Assembly (NCBI GenBank): GCA_003149065.1
Contig: QGFZ01000002.1
Location: 1 to 64,000 of the forward strand
DNA from: Ruminococcaceae bacterium R-25
Lineage (GTDB): Bacteria; Bacillota; Clostridia; Saccharofermentanales; Saccharofermentanaceae
Reading direction: 5' to 3'
Length of the DNA stretch: 64,000 nucleotides
The notes beneath the pieces were generated by a model, which saw only the letters and a list, made by a program, of their open reading frames with translations, was not told where the DNA came from and made no database searches. A program made the position numbers and the translations under genes. Positions 8,085-15,194 of this stretch are shown one piece after another; position 1 is the first letter of the stretch; the number at the start of each line of letters is the position of its first letter.

Positions 8085-8688
8085 TTATGCTTTCGTGCTT
8101 AGATTTCCATTTACATCACAATATAAGTATAATTCATAAGCATATGATGAACTTCCGTTTACTGCTGTTCCATAAGCTTTTGCATATGCTTTGCTTCCCT
8201 TTTTGCCTGAACCGGCACTCGGAGAACTGCTCCATCCCGATGCCGGGCTAGGAGTATAAGTAGCAGTGGCGGATGTAGTTGAACAAGTAGATCCATTATA
8301 ATAGTATTCTCCATCTACTTGAACAGTAAAAATAATGAAACCGGCACTACTACGATAGTTTTGAACAGCATATCCTGATGCAGTGCTGCGGGTAACATTG
8401 GTTTTATATACAGTCGTAGTAATCACATATTCATTTTCATAATCAATCGTCAACTCAAAAGAGACTACTTCGTCTGAATTATGATCCTCATTTGAATATG
8501 CATCTTCGGTGTTACAATAGTGTGTGTCCACAACATTTTGCAATTCTTCTTCGCTATGAACTTCATTAGCCTCGCAGAATTCAATAAGGTCGAAAGCATC
8601 TGTCCTATTAATGTCAGATGGACTATATGCCCCCCCCTCCAAAACAAACAAACGTTCCGCACAAGATGACAGATAATAGTTTTTCCAT
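8085..8688 (-). pseudogene. Secreted-protein gene, frame interrupted at a G8 tract in the signal peptide
   Basis: Translation from the ATG at 8688 (GGGAGG 7 bases upstream) gives a good signal peptide, MEKLLSVILCGTFVCFGGG, and then stops at TAG right after a run of eight G (8630-8637, as C on the plus strand). The other frame is open from there to 8085 (about 185 residues). With seven G the two parts join exactly, giving ...FGGGAYSPSD. The mature part has an acidic helical N-terminus, a Ser/Thr/Tyr-rich middle and the C-terminus LYCDVNGNLSTKA. Either this is a phase-variable OFF state or slippage-dependent expression, or the tract was miscounted in sequencing. A decayed paralogue lies at 1912-2130. 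Function unknown. Confidence 0.7.
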
Positions 8689-8703
8689 GTTGTTACCTCC
8701 CTG

Positions 8704-9282
8704 TTAATCAGTTTTTACAACCATTGGCTGATCTGCATATATTCCGTCAGCATTGGGCCCAAAATTAAAAGTTATCCAAAAGATGAAAGCTATTATGGCA
8801 ATTAAAATCAAAGACAAAACAATCAGGATTACATTACGAATTTTCCTTTGCCTCAATATTTCTTTTTGAACCGCATAATTCTTCTCATTGTTATTGATTT
8901 TCTCGATTAATTCCTTATTTTGCAGACGCAGCTCTTTAATCAATTCACTTTGTTTCTTACTGTATTCATCACGATTTATTGTTAGTGATTCATTTATTAT
9001 TTCTTGTCCAGTAACGAGATTATCCACACTATCGGATATTCTACCAAGAACATCTTGTTTCGGTTCATCAGATGATAAATCGATATCATCTTTGTCATTA
9101 AGCAACTCTTCCTCAGTAACACCTATAAGCTTAATAACCTTCTCAAGTTCTTCCGCACACGGCTTCGAACTATTCTGTTCCCACCTCACTATAGTACGCA
9201 CACTTACACCAAGGATGTTAGCTAAATCCTTTTGAGAATACTTATTCTTCTCTCTAAACTGTCTGATTCTCAATCCGGACAA
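8704..9282 (-). CDS. Membrane-anchored XRE-family transcription regulator
   Basis: Product of 192 residues from a TTG start with AAGGAG 6-7 bases upstream. Residues 4-58 are an HTH_3/XRE domain (SQKDLANILGVSVRTIVRWE). Residues about 105-148 are a charged coiled coil, 150-172 a membrane helix, and about 20 residues remain outside. XRE regulators with a C-terminal membrane anchor can sense an envelope or peptide signal. It is the first gene of the secreted-protein/exporter operon, 15 bases before the interrupted gene, and its own promoter region carries a perfect palindrome, so autoregulation is likely. Confidence 0.85.
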   Translation of the reverse strand: MSGLRIRQFREKNKYSQKDLANILGVSVRTIVRWEQNSSKPCAEELEKVIKLIGVTEEELLNDKDDIDLSSDEPKQDVLGRISDSVDNLVTGQEIINESLTINRDEYSKKQSELIKELRLQNKELIEKINNNEKNYAVQKEILRQRKIRNVILIVLSLILIAIIAFIFWITFNFGPNADGIYADQPMVVKTD

Positions 9283-9672
9283 GATAATTCTCCTTTTCGG
9301 GTGTGCTATTGATTTTAGTCTATGTTACGAGAAAGTGGTTTTCAAGTGACACTTTGCCTGTCACATATATGACAGGTTAAAATAAGAACTCCATTGTTTT
9401 CATGAGGTTTATGCACTTTTCTTATGTGACAAGCTATTTTGACATCAATTTATAATATTAGTCTTAATATCAAGTTTTACGGGGAAATTATACTTAAACA
9501 TGGCTAAACATATCCGTCACCGCATAATCATAAATACATCCTTCTTATTGATACTTTGTTGACCTTTCCACATTTTTCTCTCACTATAATTTCAATATCA
9601 AGGCTTTCACTATATATATCGTTAGTCATATTATTCCCGACGTCTGTATTGAACACCGGGGATTCTTCTCGT
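9283..9672. other. Promoter region of the XRE operon and end of the mobile element
   Basis: A gene-free stretch of 390 bases. It contains the palindromic operator at 9357-9376 and further GTGACA half-sites at about 9346-9351 and 9426-9431. A possible minus-strand promoter (TTGAAA, 17 bases, TAGACT) lies between the palindrome and the TTG start. Bases 9480-9672 show no gene or repeat I can recognise; the left end of the mobilizable element probably lies here. Confidence 0.45.
9357..9376. promoter_or_regulatory. Palindromic operator upstream of the XRE regulator
   Basis: Perfect inverted repeat CCTGTCA / TGACAGG with a 6-base spacer, CATATA. Similar half-sites (GTGACA/TGTCAC) recur on both sides within 80 bases. 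This fits binding of a dimeric XRE repressor to its own promoter. Confidence 0.65.
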
Positions 9673-11064
9673 TTAACGCACATGTGGATTGAATCTAAAC
9701 TTTGTAAACTCTTTTCTCTGTCGATGTTTCTCTTCCTCTCTGATACGCTGTTGTACAAGGTTGATCGATTGTACTCGAATCATAGGATCTGTCTGTATCA
9801 ATTCTTCACACATATGAACTTCCTTATACAGTTCCCGCAGAACCTTTGTCTTCTCCTGAGCGACCAGCCTATAAAGATTGGCATATGCCGGCACACCCTT
9901 TCTGTCCCAATAACGCTGTTGTTTACGGTCTTCATCTCTAGCCTTAGCAATATCAGATATCCTTTTCCGTAGCGCTTCCTTAAAGGCCTCGACCTGTTCC
10001 GGAGTGTCAAGCATATACTTCCTGCAAAATGACTGAAGCTCGCAGAATCGTTCCAGCTTTCGGATATCCTTTATCAACTGAGGAGAGTATTCACGGTACT
10101 TACGCTTATACTTGCATGATCTGAGCTGTAAACAGTGATAAGTGATGATCACGCGGAATCCTGCTTTCTCAAGCCTTCTGGTATATCTGTTAATCTTCTC
10201 CATCGAAGGCTGTTCTTCCAGTTCTCTGAACGGATCGGCAGCGATAACGGTATTCTCGATAACCCTCTTGTAAAAGTCATCCAGTCCGTAACCCGGGCCC
10301 AAAGAATCTAACCTGACGCATATGTCGGAATTAGGGAGCATGAGCTTCGGATGCTTAAGTTCTTTGCCTGTCTCGGTCACAAGGATAAACTTATAACCCA
10401 TATCCTTCATTTTGGAAGCAAACTCTTTCACGGTACGGCTGCTCTTAATGGTATCGTCTATGTCCTTCATGACCTTTCCTCTGAGTGTCGGATTACCGTC
10501 CCTGAGGTCTTTCCATTCACGATAATTCTTGCGCTTGATCTGATCGCTCTTTTTGGCACTCTCGATCGATAATCCATGTGCCCTGCAGATCGCGTCAGAA
10601 ACGTCTCTCATGCGCCGGATGTCTTCTTTAGTGTCGTGATACTTATAACCGTCCCGGAACGATACAGAGTTCAAACAGAAGTGATTATGGTAGTGCCCTG
10701 TGTTAAGGTGTGTCGCTACTACAACCTCAAACCTGTCACCCCACAATTCTTGTGCAAGTTCTACTCCGATCTTATGGGCGGTATCTGCATCAACTTCACC
10801 CTCGCGGAAAGACTGATAACCATGATATGCTACCCGGCCGCCCTCCTTTCCCCAGAGCTGCTTTGTCTGAATAAACTGTTTTGCTGCGATCTCAGGTTCA
10901 CAGTTGATCCCTGTCACATACATCATCTGCTCAGTCTTGTCAGCATCCGTGATATATGACATTACCTGCTGCATATCTCTCGGGGTTGTCTTCTCCGGGT
11001 TCTCGATATACTTAACGACTGAGGATACACTGCCTTTTACTGCCCACATATTCGTTACAGCCAT
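9673..11064 (-). CDS. Relaxase/mobilization nuclease (MOBP type)
   Basis: Product of 463 residues. The relaxase core is at residues 1-200. It contains the strand YHGYQSF near 80-86 and the metal-binding histidines H119, H124 and H126 in HLNTGHYHNHF; the nicking Tyr is probably among the N-terminal tyrosines. The C-terminal half is basic and helical. Relaxases nick oriT and pilot the strand through a conjugation pore. The mobC gene lies directly upstream with a 1-base gap. No type IV secretion or coupling-protein genes are present, so the element would depend on a helper. Confidence 0.92.
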   Translation of the reverse strand: MAVTNMWAVKGSVSSVVKYIENPEKTTPRDMQQVMSYITDADKTEQMMYVTGINCEPEIAAKQFIQTKQLWGKEGGRVAYHGYQSFREGEVDADTAHKIGVELAQELWGDRFEVVVATHLNTGHYHNHFCLNSVSFRDGYKYHDTKEDIRRMRDVSDAICRAHGLSIESAKKSDQIKRKNYREWKDLRDGNPTLRGKVMKDIDDTIKSSRTVKEFASKMKDMGYKFILVTETGKELKHPKLMLPNSDICVRLDSLGPGYGLDDFYKRVIENTVIAADPFRELEEQPSMEKINRYTRRLEKAGFRVIITYHCLQLRSCKYKRKYREYSPQLIKDIRKLERFCELQSFCRKYMLDTPEQVEAFKEALRKRISDIAKARDEDRKQQRYWDRKGVPAYANLYRLVAQEKTKVLRELYKEVHMCEELIQTDPMIRVQSINLVQQRIREEEKHRQRKEFTKFRFNPHVR

Positions 11065-11065
11065 A

Positions 11066-11389
11066 TCACTTCACCACCTTCCTGAAGGTATCGCACAACA
11101 TGTCACATACCTCATGGATCTCGTTTTGGTTTCTTTCAAGCTCAAGTCCGTGTACTATTCCCAAAACATTCAGCTTGCGAACAAGCTGGTTGAGATTACT
11201 GCCGACACGTCTGACCTCGAAGATCAGTGACACATAATCCGCATCCGGGGGAGCGTTGATCTGGGCACCAAGAAGAACCACCCTGCAGAACTTCTCTCTT
11301 GGCATTTTTGCCTTCTTCACCTTGTCATTTAGTGACCGCCATTCATCTTCGGTGAAGCGGATGACGACGGCTTTGTTTCTTCTGCTCAT
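11066..11389 (-). CDS. mobC: MobC-like relaxosome accessory protein
   Basis: Product of 107 residues. The N-terminus (KAVVIRFTEDEWRSLNDKVKKAKMP) is a ribbon-helix-helix-like DNA-binding start. The C-terminal half, with RRVGSNLNQLVRKLN, is the hallmark of the MobC family, which helps open oriT for the relaxase. It lies directly downstream of the putative oriT and directly upstream of the relaxase. Confidence 0.9.
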   Translation of the reverse strand: MSRRNKAVVIRFTEDEWRSLNDKVKKAKMPREKFCRVVLLGAQINAPPDADYVSLIFEVRRVGSNLNQLVRKLNVLGIVHGLELERNQNEIHEVCDMLCDTFRKVVK

Positions 11390-11399
11390 AGATTTATAT

Positions 11400-11510
11400 A
11401 CCTCGTGTTTTCATAAAAATAGCGCCCGGCCAGGGCGCATTAGGGGTCTCAGGGTTCTCCCTGAAATGTGCTTTTTGATATCAAAAAGCGTAGCCTGCTA
11501 CAAATTAAGA
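11400..11510. other. Putative oriT with a cluster of inverted repeats
   Basis: Four inverted repeats lie in 80 bases just upstream of mobC: GCGCCC/GGGCGC (11422-11438), TCAGGG/CCCTGA around TTCT (11449-11464), the perfect 18-base palindrome CTTTTTGATATCAAAAAG (11471-11488), and GTAGC/GCTAC (11490-11501). Position next to mobC/relaxase and the dense hairpins fit an origin of transfer. The nick position is not determined. Bases 11511-11660 contain no gene. Confidence 0.6.
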
Positions 11511-11662
11511 CAATTCTATGAGAACGTTTTCAGGAGATAGTCGGGAACCCGGGAGATGCGTAAGATCTCCAACATTCTCATTAGTTAGAGGCTTCCTAAA
11601 AAAGAAGAAACGAACACCAGACGTTTCTAATTCTGGTGTCGTTATCCTTCAGGCACGATTCT

Positions 11663-12010
11663 TCAATCTTCTTCCTGATTTGAAACAACTTCGAACTTTG
11701 ATAAGAAAACATATCCGCTTGTACTTGGCTCAAAGTACAGCTGCAAGGTTGATCCGATAGGAATTTTACCCATGGCAATGAGCTGTTCTTTTCTGAAAGG
11801 CTGGACTAAAGCAATAATCTTCCTTCCGTCCTCAAGATCAAAGAACGCTCTCATCGGTCTGCTGTTCCCGCTCACCTTCGATCTGGTTGCCCATGCCTTA
11901 AGCATGAGTGTTCCGAGAAACGCTCCGCTCTCTTTGTTGACCCTATAGTCATCGGTATCGATCTTCTTATCATAAAGTTCCTGCTGTGTATAAACTTTTG
12001 TATTTTCCAT
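11663..12010 (-). CDS. Mobile-element hypothetical protein
   Basis: Product of 115 residues with GGAGG 9 bases before the ATG. No membrane or signal segment. The phrases VNKESGAFLGTLMLKAW and GSTLQLYFEPSTSGYVFL suggest a small beta-barrel fold, possibly a DNA-binding OB-like protein. This is a weak impression. It lies between the putative oriT and the ribbon-helix-helix gene, so it is cargo or an accessory gene of the mobilizable element. Confidence 0.6.
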   Translation of the reverse strand: MENTKVYTQQELYDKKIDTDDYRVNKESGAFLGTLMLKAWATRSKVSGNSRPMRAFFDLEDGRKIIALVQPFRKEQLIAMGKIPIGSTLQLYFEPSTSGYVFLSKFEVVSNQEED

Positions 12011-12043
12011 TGATTTTTCCTCCTGGTTTGTTTGGAAATAATA

Positions 12044-12094
12044 AAGGAGAGTTACGTTCCTACTTATAGTAGAAACTACACTCTCCTTCTTTTT
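12044..12094. terminator. Hairpin upstream of the 115-residue gene
   Basis: Inverted repeat AAGGAGAGT / ACTCTCCTT with an inner GTAGTTTCTAC-type pairing. On the plus strand it is followed by CTTTTT, and on the minus strand by TATTATTT. It could terminate transcripts from either side, or hold the AAGGAG sequence in a stem. A second AT-rich palindrome (CTAGATA / TATCTAG) lies at about 12103-12126. Confidence 0.5.
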
Positions 12095-12123
12095 GGTTGC
12101 TTGCTAGATAGCTATATAGATAT

Positions 12124-12264
12124 CTAGCTAGTTAAATAATAAATAAGAACTTGTTTGTTGCTTATAGCGGATCTAACAGCTATAATTACGGTGTTGGAAA
12201 TATATGACTGTCCTTGAGCTGTTGCAGCAGCACGTGGGGCAGTTATTTTTTTGTCATCACTCAT
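12124..12264 (-). CDS. Possible 46-residue protein overlapping the ribbon-helix-helix gene
   Basis: An ATG at 12264 overlaps the stop of the upstream gene by 8 bases (AATGAGTGA), with GGGAG about 9 bases before it. The frame runs 46 codons to a TAG. The product is small and basic in the centre with a mildly hydrophobic C-terminal half. The overlap and ribosome site favour translation, but codon evidence is thin and I recognise no family. Confidence 0.35.
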   Translation of the reverse strand: MSDDKKITAPRAAATAQGQSYISNTVIIAVRSAISNKQVLIYYLTS

Positions 12265-12592
12265 TTGAAGTATCTCCCTTCATACCATTAAGTGTCGTGA
12301 CCAGGAGTTCCACAGTCGCCTTAAGTTCCGGATCTATCTTCTTGCCGGATCTGATAAGCTTCCCGAGTTCCGTAGCAAGATATTCCGTCTGTTCAATTAT
12401 CAGCTTATACAGTCTTGAATTCGGAACGACCACGATCTCCTGGTTCCTCAAACGCTTCAGGATATAGTCCTGCTTCTTCATACCGGAAAGCAGTGCTGCT
12501 CTGTGGACCTCATCTGCCTCCTGCGGCGTTACTCTGAATCCCACATTTACATTCCTGTATCTGTTGTGATCTTTATTTTCTTTCTGTTTCAT
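12257..12592 (-). CDS. Ribbon-helix-helix mobilization/regulatory protein
   Basis: Product of 111 residues. Residues about 13-50 (NVNVGFRVTPQEADEVHRAA...DYILKRL) are typical of ribbon-helix-helix proteins in mobilizable elements, where they bind oriT or regulate the int/xis region. The C-terminal half is a helical tail. It ends just before a possible 46-residue gene and follows the integrase stop by 2 bases, so it is co-transcribed with xis and int. Confidence 0.75.
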   Translation of the reverse strand: MKQKENKDHNRYRNVNVGFRVTPQEADEVHRAALLSGMKKQDYILKRLRNQEIVVVPNSRLYKLIIEQTEYLATELGKLIRSGKKIDPELKATVELLVTTLNGMKGDTSNE

Positions 12593-12594
12593 GC

Positions 12595-13668
12595 TCAGTA
12601 CTCCTTTACACTATTAAGTTTGTTAGCAAGTTCTCCTTGGACTGACGGGAAAAGGTGCGCATATCGGAAGGTTATATCAATGCTCTTATGTCCGACTCTT
12701 GCTGCAATCGCTACCGGCGTGAATCCCATATCGATAAGAAGACTTACATGACTGTGTCTTATATCGTGTATACGAATCCGCTTTACACCTGCAACTGCAC
12801 ATCCTCTTTTCATCTCATGGAGAAGAAAATACTTTGATACCGGGAAAATCCTCTCATTACCCTTTATACCGTCAATAAATTGCAGATACTCCTTCATCTC
12901 TTCGCAAAGAAAGTCCGGCATCGTTACCGTGCGGTTGCTGTTGGCCGTCTTAGGTGTTGTAATAAGCTCCTTGCCATTGATCTTCTGATACGTTTTTGAT
13001 ATCTTCACAGTCTTGGCTTCTAAGTCGAAATCGTCAGGTGTGAGCGCCAGGAGTTCCCCTTCACGCATCCCTGTCCAGTAAAGCATCTCAAACGCGTAAT
13101 AGGACATTGGTTTATCCATGATTGCTTGCGAGAATCTCGTATACTCATCTTTCGTCCAAAAAAGCATTTCCCTACCACCTTCTTTTCCCATGTTTCCTGC
13201 GATTGCTGCCGGATTCTTGGGAAGGTGATAAAACCTCACTGCGAAGTTAAACGATGCTGAAAGCTGATTGTGAATCGTCTTGAGAAACACTGAAGATAAC
13301 GGCTTGCCGTTAGCTCCCTCCTTTCTCATAATCTCCCTTTGCCAGTTAGCTACATCAATCGGCTCGATCTCATTAAGTTTTCGCTTCCCGAAGTACGGTA
13401 ATATGTGACACCTGAAAATATTCTTTTTCGTTATGATGCTATCTTCCTTCAAGTGAGGACTGATAGCATTCATATAGTTTTCTACGAATGTTTCATAGCG
13501 CATATCTGATTCCCCGCTGTCCGACTTAAGAAATTCAGATTCCCAATCAAGTGCTTGTCTCCTGGTCTTAAAACCTCTCTTACACTTCTGTTTGCGGTTA
13601 CCATAAATATCGTCGTAATAAACCATTGAGAACCATTTTCCAGTACGCTTGTCTATGTGTACTGACAT
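12595..13668 (-). CDS. int: Tyrosine recombinase/integrase
   Basis: Product of 357 residues from the ATG at 13668, where AAGGAGG is 8 bases upstream; the longer reading to 13704 overlaps the excisionase gene and lacks a ribosome site. The N-terminal region holds an AP2/arm-type DNA-binding segment (TGKWFSMVYYDDIYGN) and a SAM-like core-binding domain. The catalytic residues are all visible: Arg202 in GMREGELL, His301 and Arg304 in HDIRH, His327 in VGHKS, and Tyr336 in FRYAH. It integrates and excises the element. The transcript runs away from guaA. Confidence 0.93.
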   Translation of the reverse strand: MSVHIDKRTGKWFSMVYYDDIYGNRKQKCKRGFKTRRQALDWESEFLKSDSGESDMRYETFVENYMNAISPHLKEDSIITKKNIFRCHILPYFGKRKLNEIEPIDVANWQREIMRKEGANGKPLSSVFLKTIHNQLSASFNFAVRFYHLPKNPAAIAGNMGKEGGREMLFWTKDEYTRFSQAIMDKPMSYYAFEMLYWTGMREGELLALTPDDFDLEAKTVKISKTYQKINGKELITTPKTANSNRTVTMPDFLCEEMKEYLQFIDGIKGNERIFPVSKYFLLHEMKRGCAVAGVKRIRIHDIRHSHVSLLIDMGFTPVAIAARVGHKSIDITFRYAHLFPSVQGELANKLNSVKEY

Positions 13669-13669
13669 A

Positions 13670-13912
13670 TCAAATCCCTCCTTCTGATGCAATCTGACCA
13701 TCACCGGTAAACTCCATTCCGGATATGCCGTATCTGGCTTCGAAATAGCGTCTGTTTACTCTGCCGGTCTGTACAACGAAACCCTTTTTCTGAAGTTCCT
13801 TGTTAAGATCTCTTATGATCTTGTAACCTGTCTGAACGGATACATTTAATACCTGAGCGACTTCGTCTGCTCTGATAAAGATGTTGTTGTTTGTACTTAC
13901 ATTAGTTAACAT
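13670..13912 (-). CDS. Excisionase-like helix-turn-helix protein
   Basis: Product of 80 residues. FIRADEVAQVLNVSVQTGYKIIRDLNKEL is a MerR/excisionase-type winged helix start used by Xis-like directionality factors. It lies immediately upstream of the integrase (1-base gap) and should control excision together with it. The C-terminus is Gly-rich and unstructured. Confidence 0.8.
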   Translation of the reverse strand: MLTNVSTNNNIFIRADEVAQVLNVSVQTGYKIIRDLNKELQKKGFVVQTGRVNRRYFEARYGISGMEFTGDGQIASEGGI

Positions 13913-13943
13913 TTTTATTGCTCCTTATAATTGTTGTGATTTC

Positions 13944-14015
13944 AAGCATTTTCATGCTTCGGCCTAAGAGTTACTGATGTGTTTTCCGCTATGTCGGCGG
14001 TCTTGGTATGGTCAT
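13944..14015 (-). promoter_or_regulatory. Leader of xis-int: 8-codon peptide and hairpins
   Basis: On the minus strand a strong ribosome site, GGAGG, lies 8 bases before an ATG at 14015 that encodes only 8 residues (MTIPRPPT, stop at 13989). The end of this frame lies inside a hairpin CCGC/GCGG, and a second hairpin AAGCAT/ATGCTT (13944-13959) follows, about 30 bases before the excisionase start. This resembles a translational attenuator in which ribosome stalling at the Pro-Arg-Pro-Pro codons would change the RNA fold. Function is inferred only. Confidence 0.4.
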
Positions 14016-14245
14016 GTGTGATACCTCCTTGTTGTATTTCTGTAAAACCTTAAGACTCAAAAAAAGAACTACTTGTCTCTTCACCCTTAAGGAATGAGAG
14101 AGGGCAAAATTAAACCCTAAACTCAAAAGAAGTCTGAAATTCGACATAAACAGTCTGAAAATCAACACAGATAGCGAATGCTGTAGTTTTGCTCCACCTT
14201 CTCCAGATTAAAAAAGTTAAAACCGTAAGGCTCTCGCATTGCTGA

Positions 14246-14341
14246 CTACGAAAACATGGGAAGAGTATTGGAGAAACTCACCCCGGTGACTAATACGCCC
14301 CGCTGCTCATCACAGAAGTATCCCCACTTTGTATCTGTCAT
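14246..14341 (-). CDS. Doubtful 31-residue reading frame
   Basis: An ATG at 14341 preceded by GGGAGG (only 2 bases away) opens 31 codons. The composition is protein-like (MTDTKWGYFCDEQRG...). An overlapping frame upstream (about 33 codons from an ATG near 14433, ending DDRYKVGILL) also looks coding. Either these are remnants of a longer gene broken by frameshifts or the base composition of a structured region misleads. Low confidence. Confidence 0.25.
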   Translation of the reverse strand: MTDTKWGYFCDEQRGVLVTGVSFSNTLPMFS

Positions 14342-14545
14342 CGCCTCCCTCAGGTTGCAACCCTGATTCTGACTCATCCGCCTTATCGCTCTCGATCTTT
14401 CGACCGGTCATCGCGGGTTCGGAGTCAACTTGGCTTGGTATTTTAACGCCGATACAAGTGAACGTACCTCACGGTTTGCTATTCATTTGTCAATGTTCGC
14501 GAAGGATACTTATTCCTTCCTCTGAATCACCAACAAAGAGAGCAA

Positions 14546-14858
14546 TAAAAAAGCACCGTAGTAGCTGAGTAGATGGATCACATCTTCCAGTTCTATACAG
14601 TGCTTTACAGCTTTTCAGTCCTTGTAGAGGATCCTGTTCTGTTCGCACAAACTGAAAAGGAAAATGTCCTTCTCTCAACTATTACGGTGCTTGGTAGTCT
14701 TTACAGTCCTAATGGAGGGCCTGCTCCGCTTACTCGGTTTAAGTTGGTGGTTCTATTCTCTTGTAATATAGCTTTGTTTTAGATCGTTGAGCTCGATTCC
14801 ACAACTTTGCTCCGATGACTATCAATCCCTATGAGGAATATCTGTCGATCTGATGTTG
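14546..14858 (-). ncRNA. Candidate structured RNA of the mobile element
   Basis: A near-consensus promoter at 14866-14894 would start transcription near 14858. The transcript contains no sizeable frame and ends with TTTTTT (about 14546-14551) after a stem of 18 positions, CTCAGCTACTACGGTGCT (14552-14569), pairing with 14674-14691 with one mismatch and one G-U pair. Inside are two tandem related segments of about 41 bases, 14596-14636 and 14683-14723, sharing CTC-x-A-x-x-AGGACTG-x-AAAG and AGCAC-x-GTA. The repeats and closing stem support a folded RNA. I could not match it to 6S, tmRNA or RNase P RNA. Confidence 0.5.
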
Positions 14859-14865
14859 CAAGTGC

Positions 14866-14894
14866 ATATTATCATCGAACATTTGTTCTGTCAA
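14866..14894 (-). promoter_or_regulatory. Promoter with LexA-like (SOS) box in its spacer
   Basis: Minus strand: -35 TTGACA (14889-14894), a 17-base spacer, -10 TAATAT (14866-14871). The spacer contains GAACAAATGTTC (14877-14888), an inverted repeat that matches the Gram-positive LexA/DinR consensus CGAAC-N4-GTTCG except for one outer base. LexA bound there would block the promoter until DNA damage. It points toward the candidate RNA and then toward xis-int. Confidence 0.65.
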
Positions 14895-15032
14895 TATCTA
14901 TTTCATCCATTTTATGTAGTTTGCTTTTTCAGTCCGTATAAACGGTCTATACCATCTCAGCACCGTAGGTTTTATATTCATTTTTCAAGATCCGACCGAC
15001 AGAGGATCTTGTGTCCTGATTTATACAGACAA

Positions 15033-15066
15033 CAAAAAACACTGCCGATCTTGTAAACCGGCAGTG
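15033..15066 (-). terminator. Terminator downstream of guaA
   Basis: Minus strand: CACTGCCG (15059-15066) pairs with CGGCAGTG (15040-15047), followed by TTTTTTG. A strong intrinsic terminator about 130 bases after the guaA stop. It separates guaA from the mobile element. Confidence 0.85.
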
Positions 15067-15194
15067 CTTGTATAATCTGTTAACCTGTTGCTACTTGGAA
15101 TAATTGGTTATTCTTCCCTATTATCCAAATCTTATCCGAGATGAACTCAAATCTCTGAAATGCCTTATTTTATTGGCTTTCAGAACCTCGTCAA

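Larger units (their letters stand above)
14016..15032. other. Long gene-poor right end of the mobile element
   Basis: About 1 kb between the xis leader and the guaA terminator. It contains, on the minus strand, a promoter with a LexA-like box (14866-14894), a candidate structured RNA (14546-14858) and a stretch at 14200-14540 with short overlapping frames. No large gene is present. I looked for a copy of the guaA 3' end that would mark an attachment site and saw none. Confidence 0.5.

Noticed and set aside
8465-8662. A 65-codon frame overlapping the interrupted secreted-protein gene.
   Set aside because: It has no signal peptide or similarity and arises in the alternate frame around the G8 tract.
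14329-14782. Several 60-80 codon frames on both strands in the element's right end.
   Set aside because: They lack ribosome sites and lie inside a repeat-containing structured RNA region.
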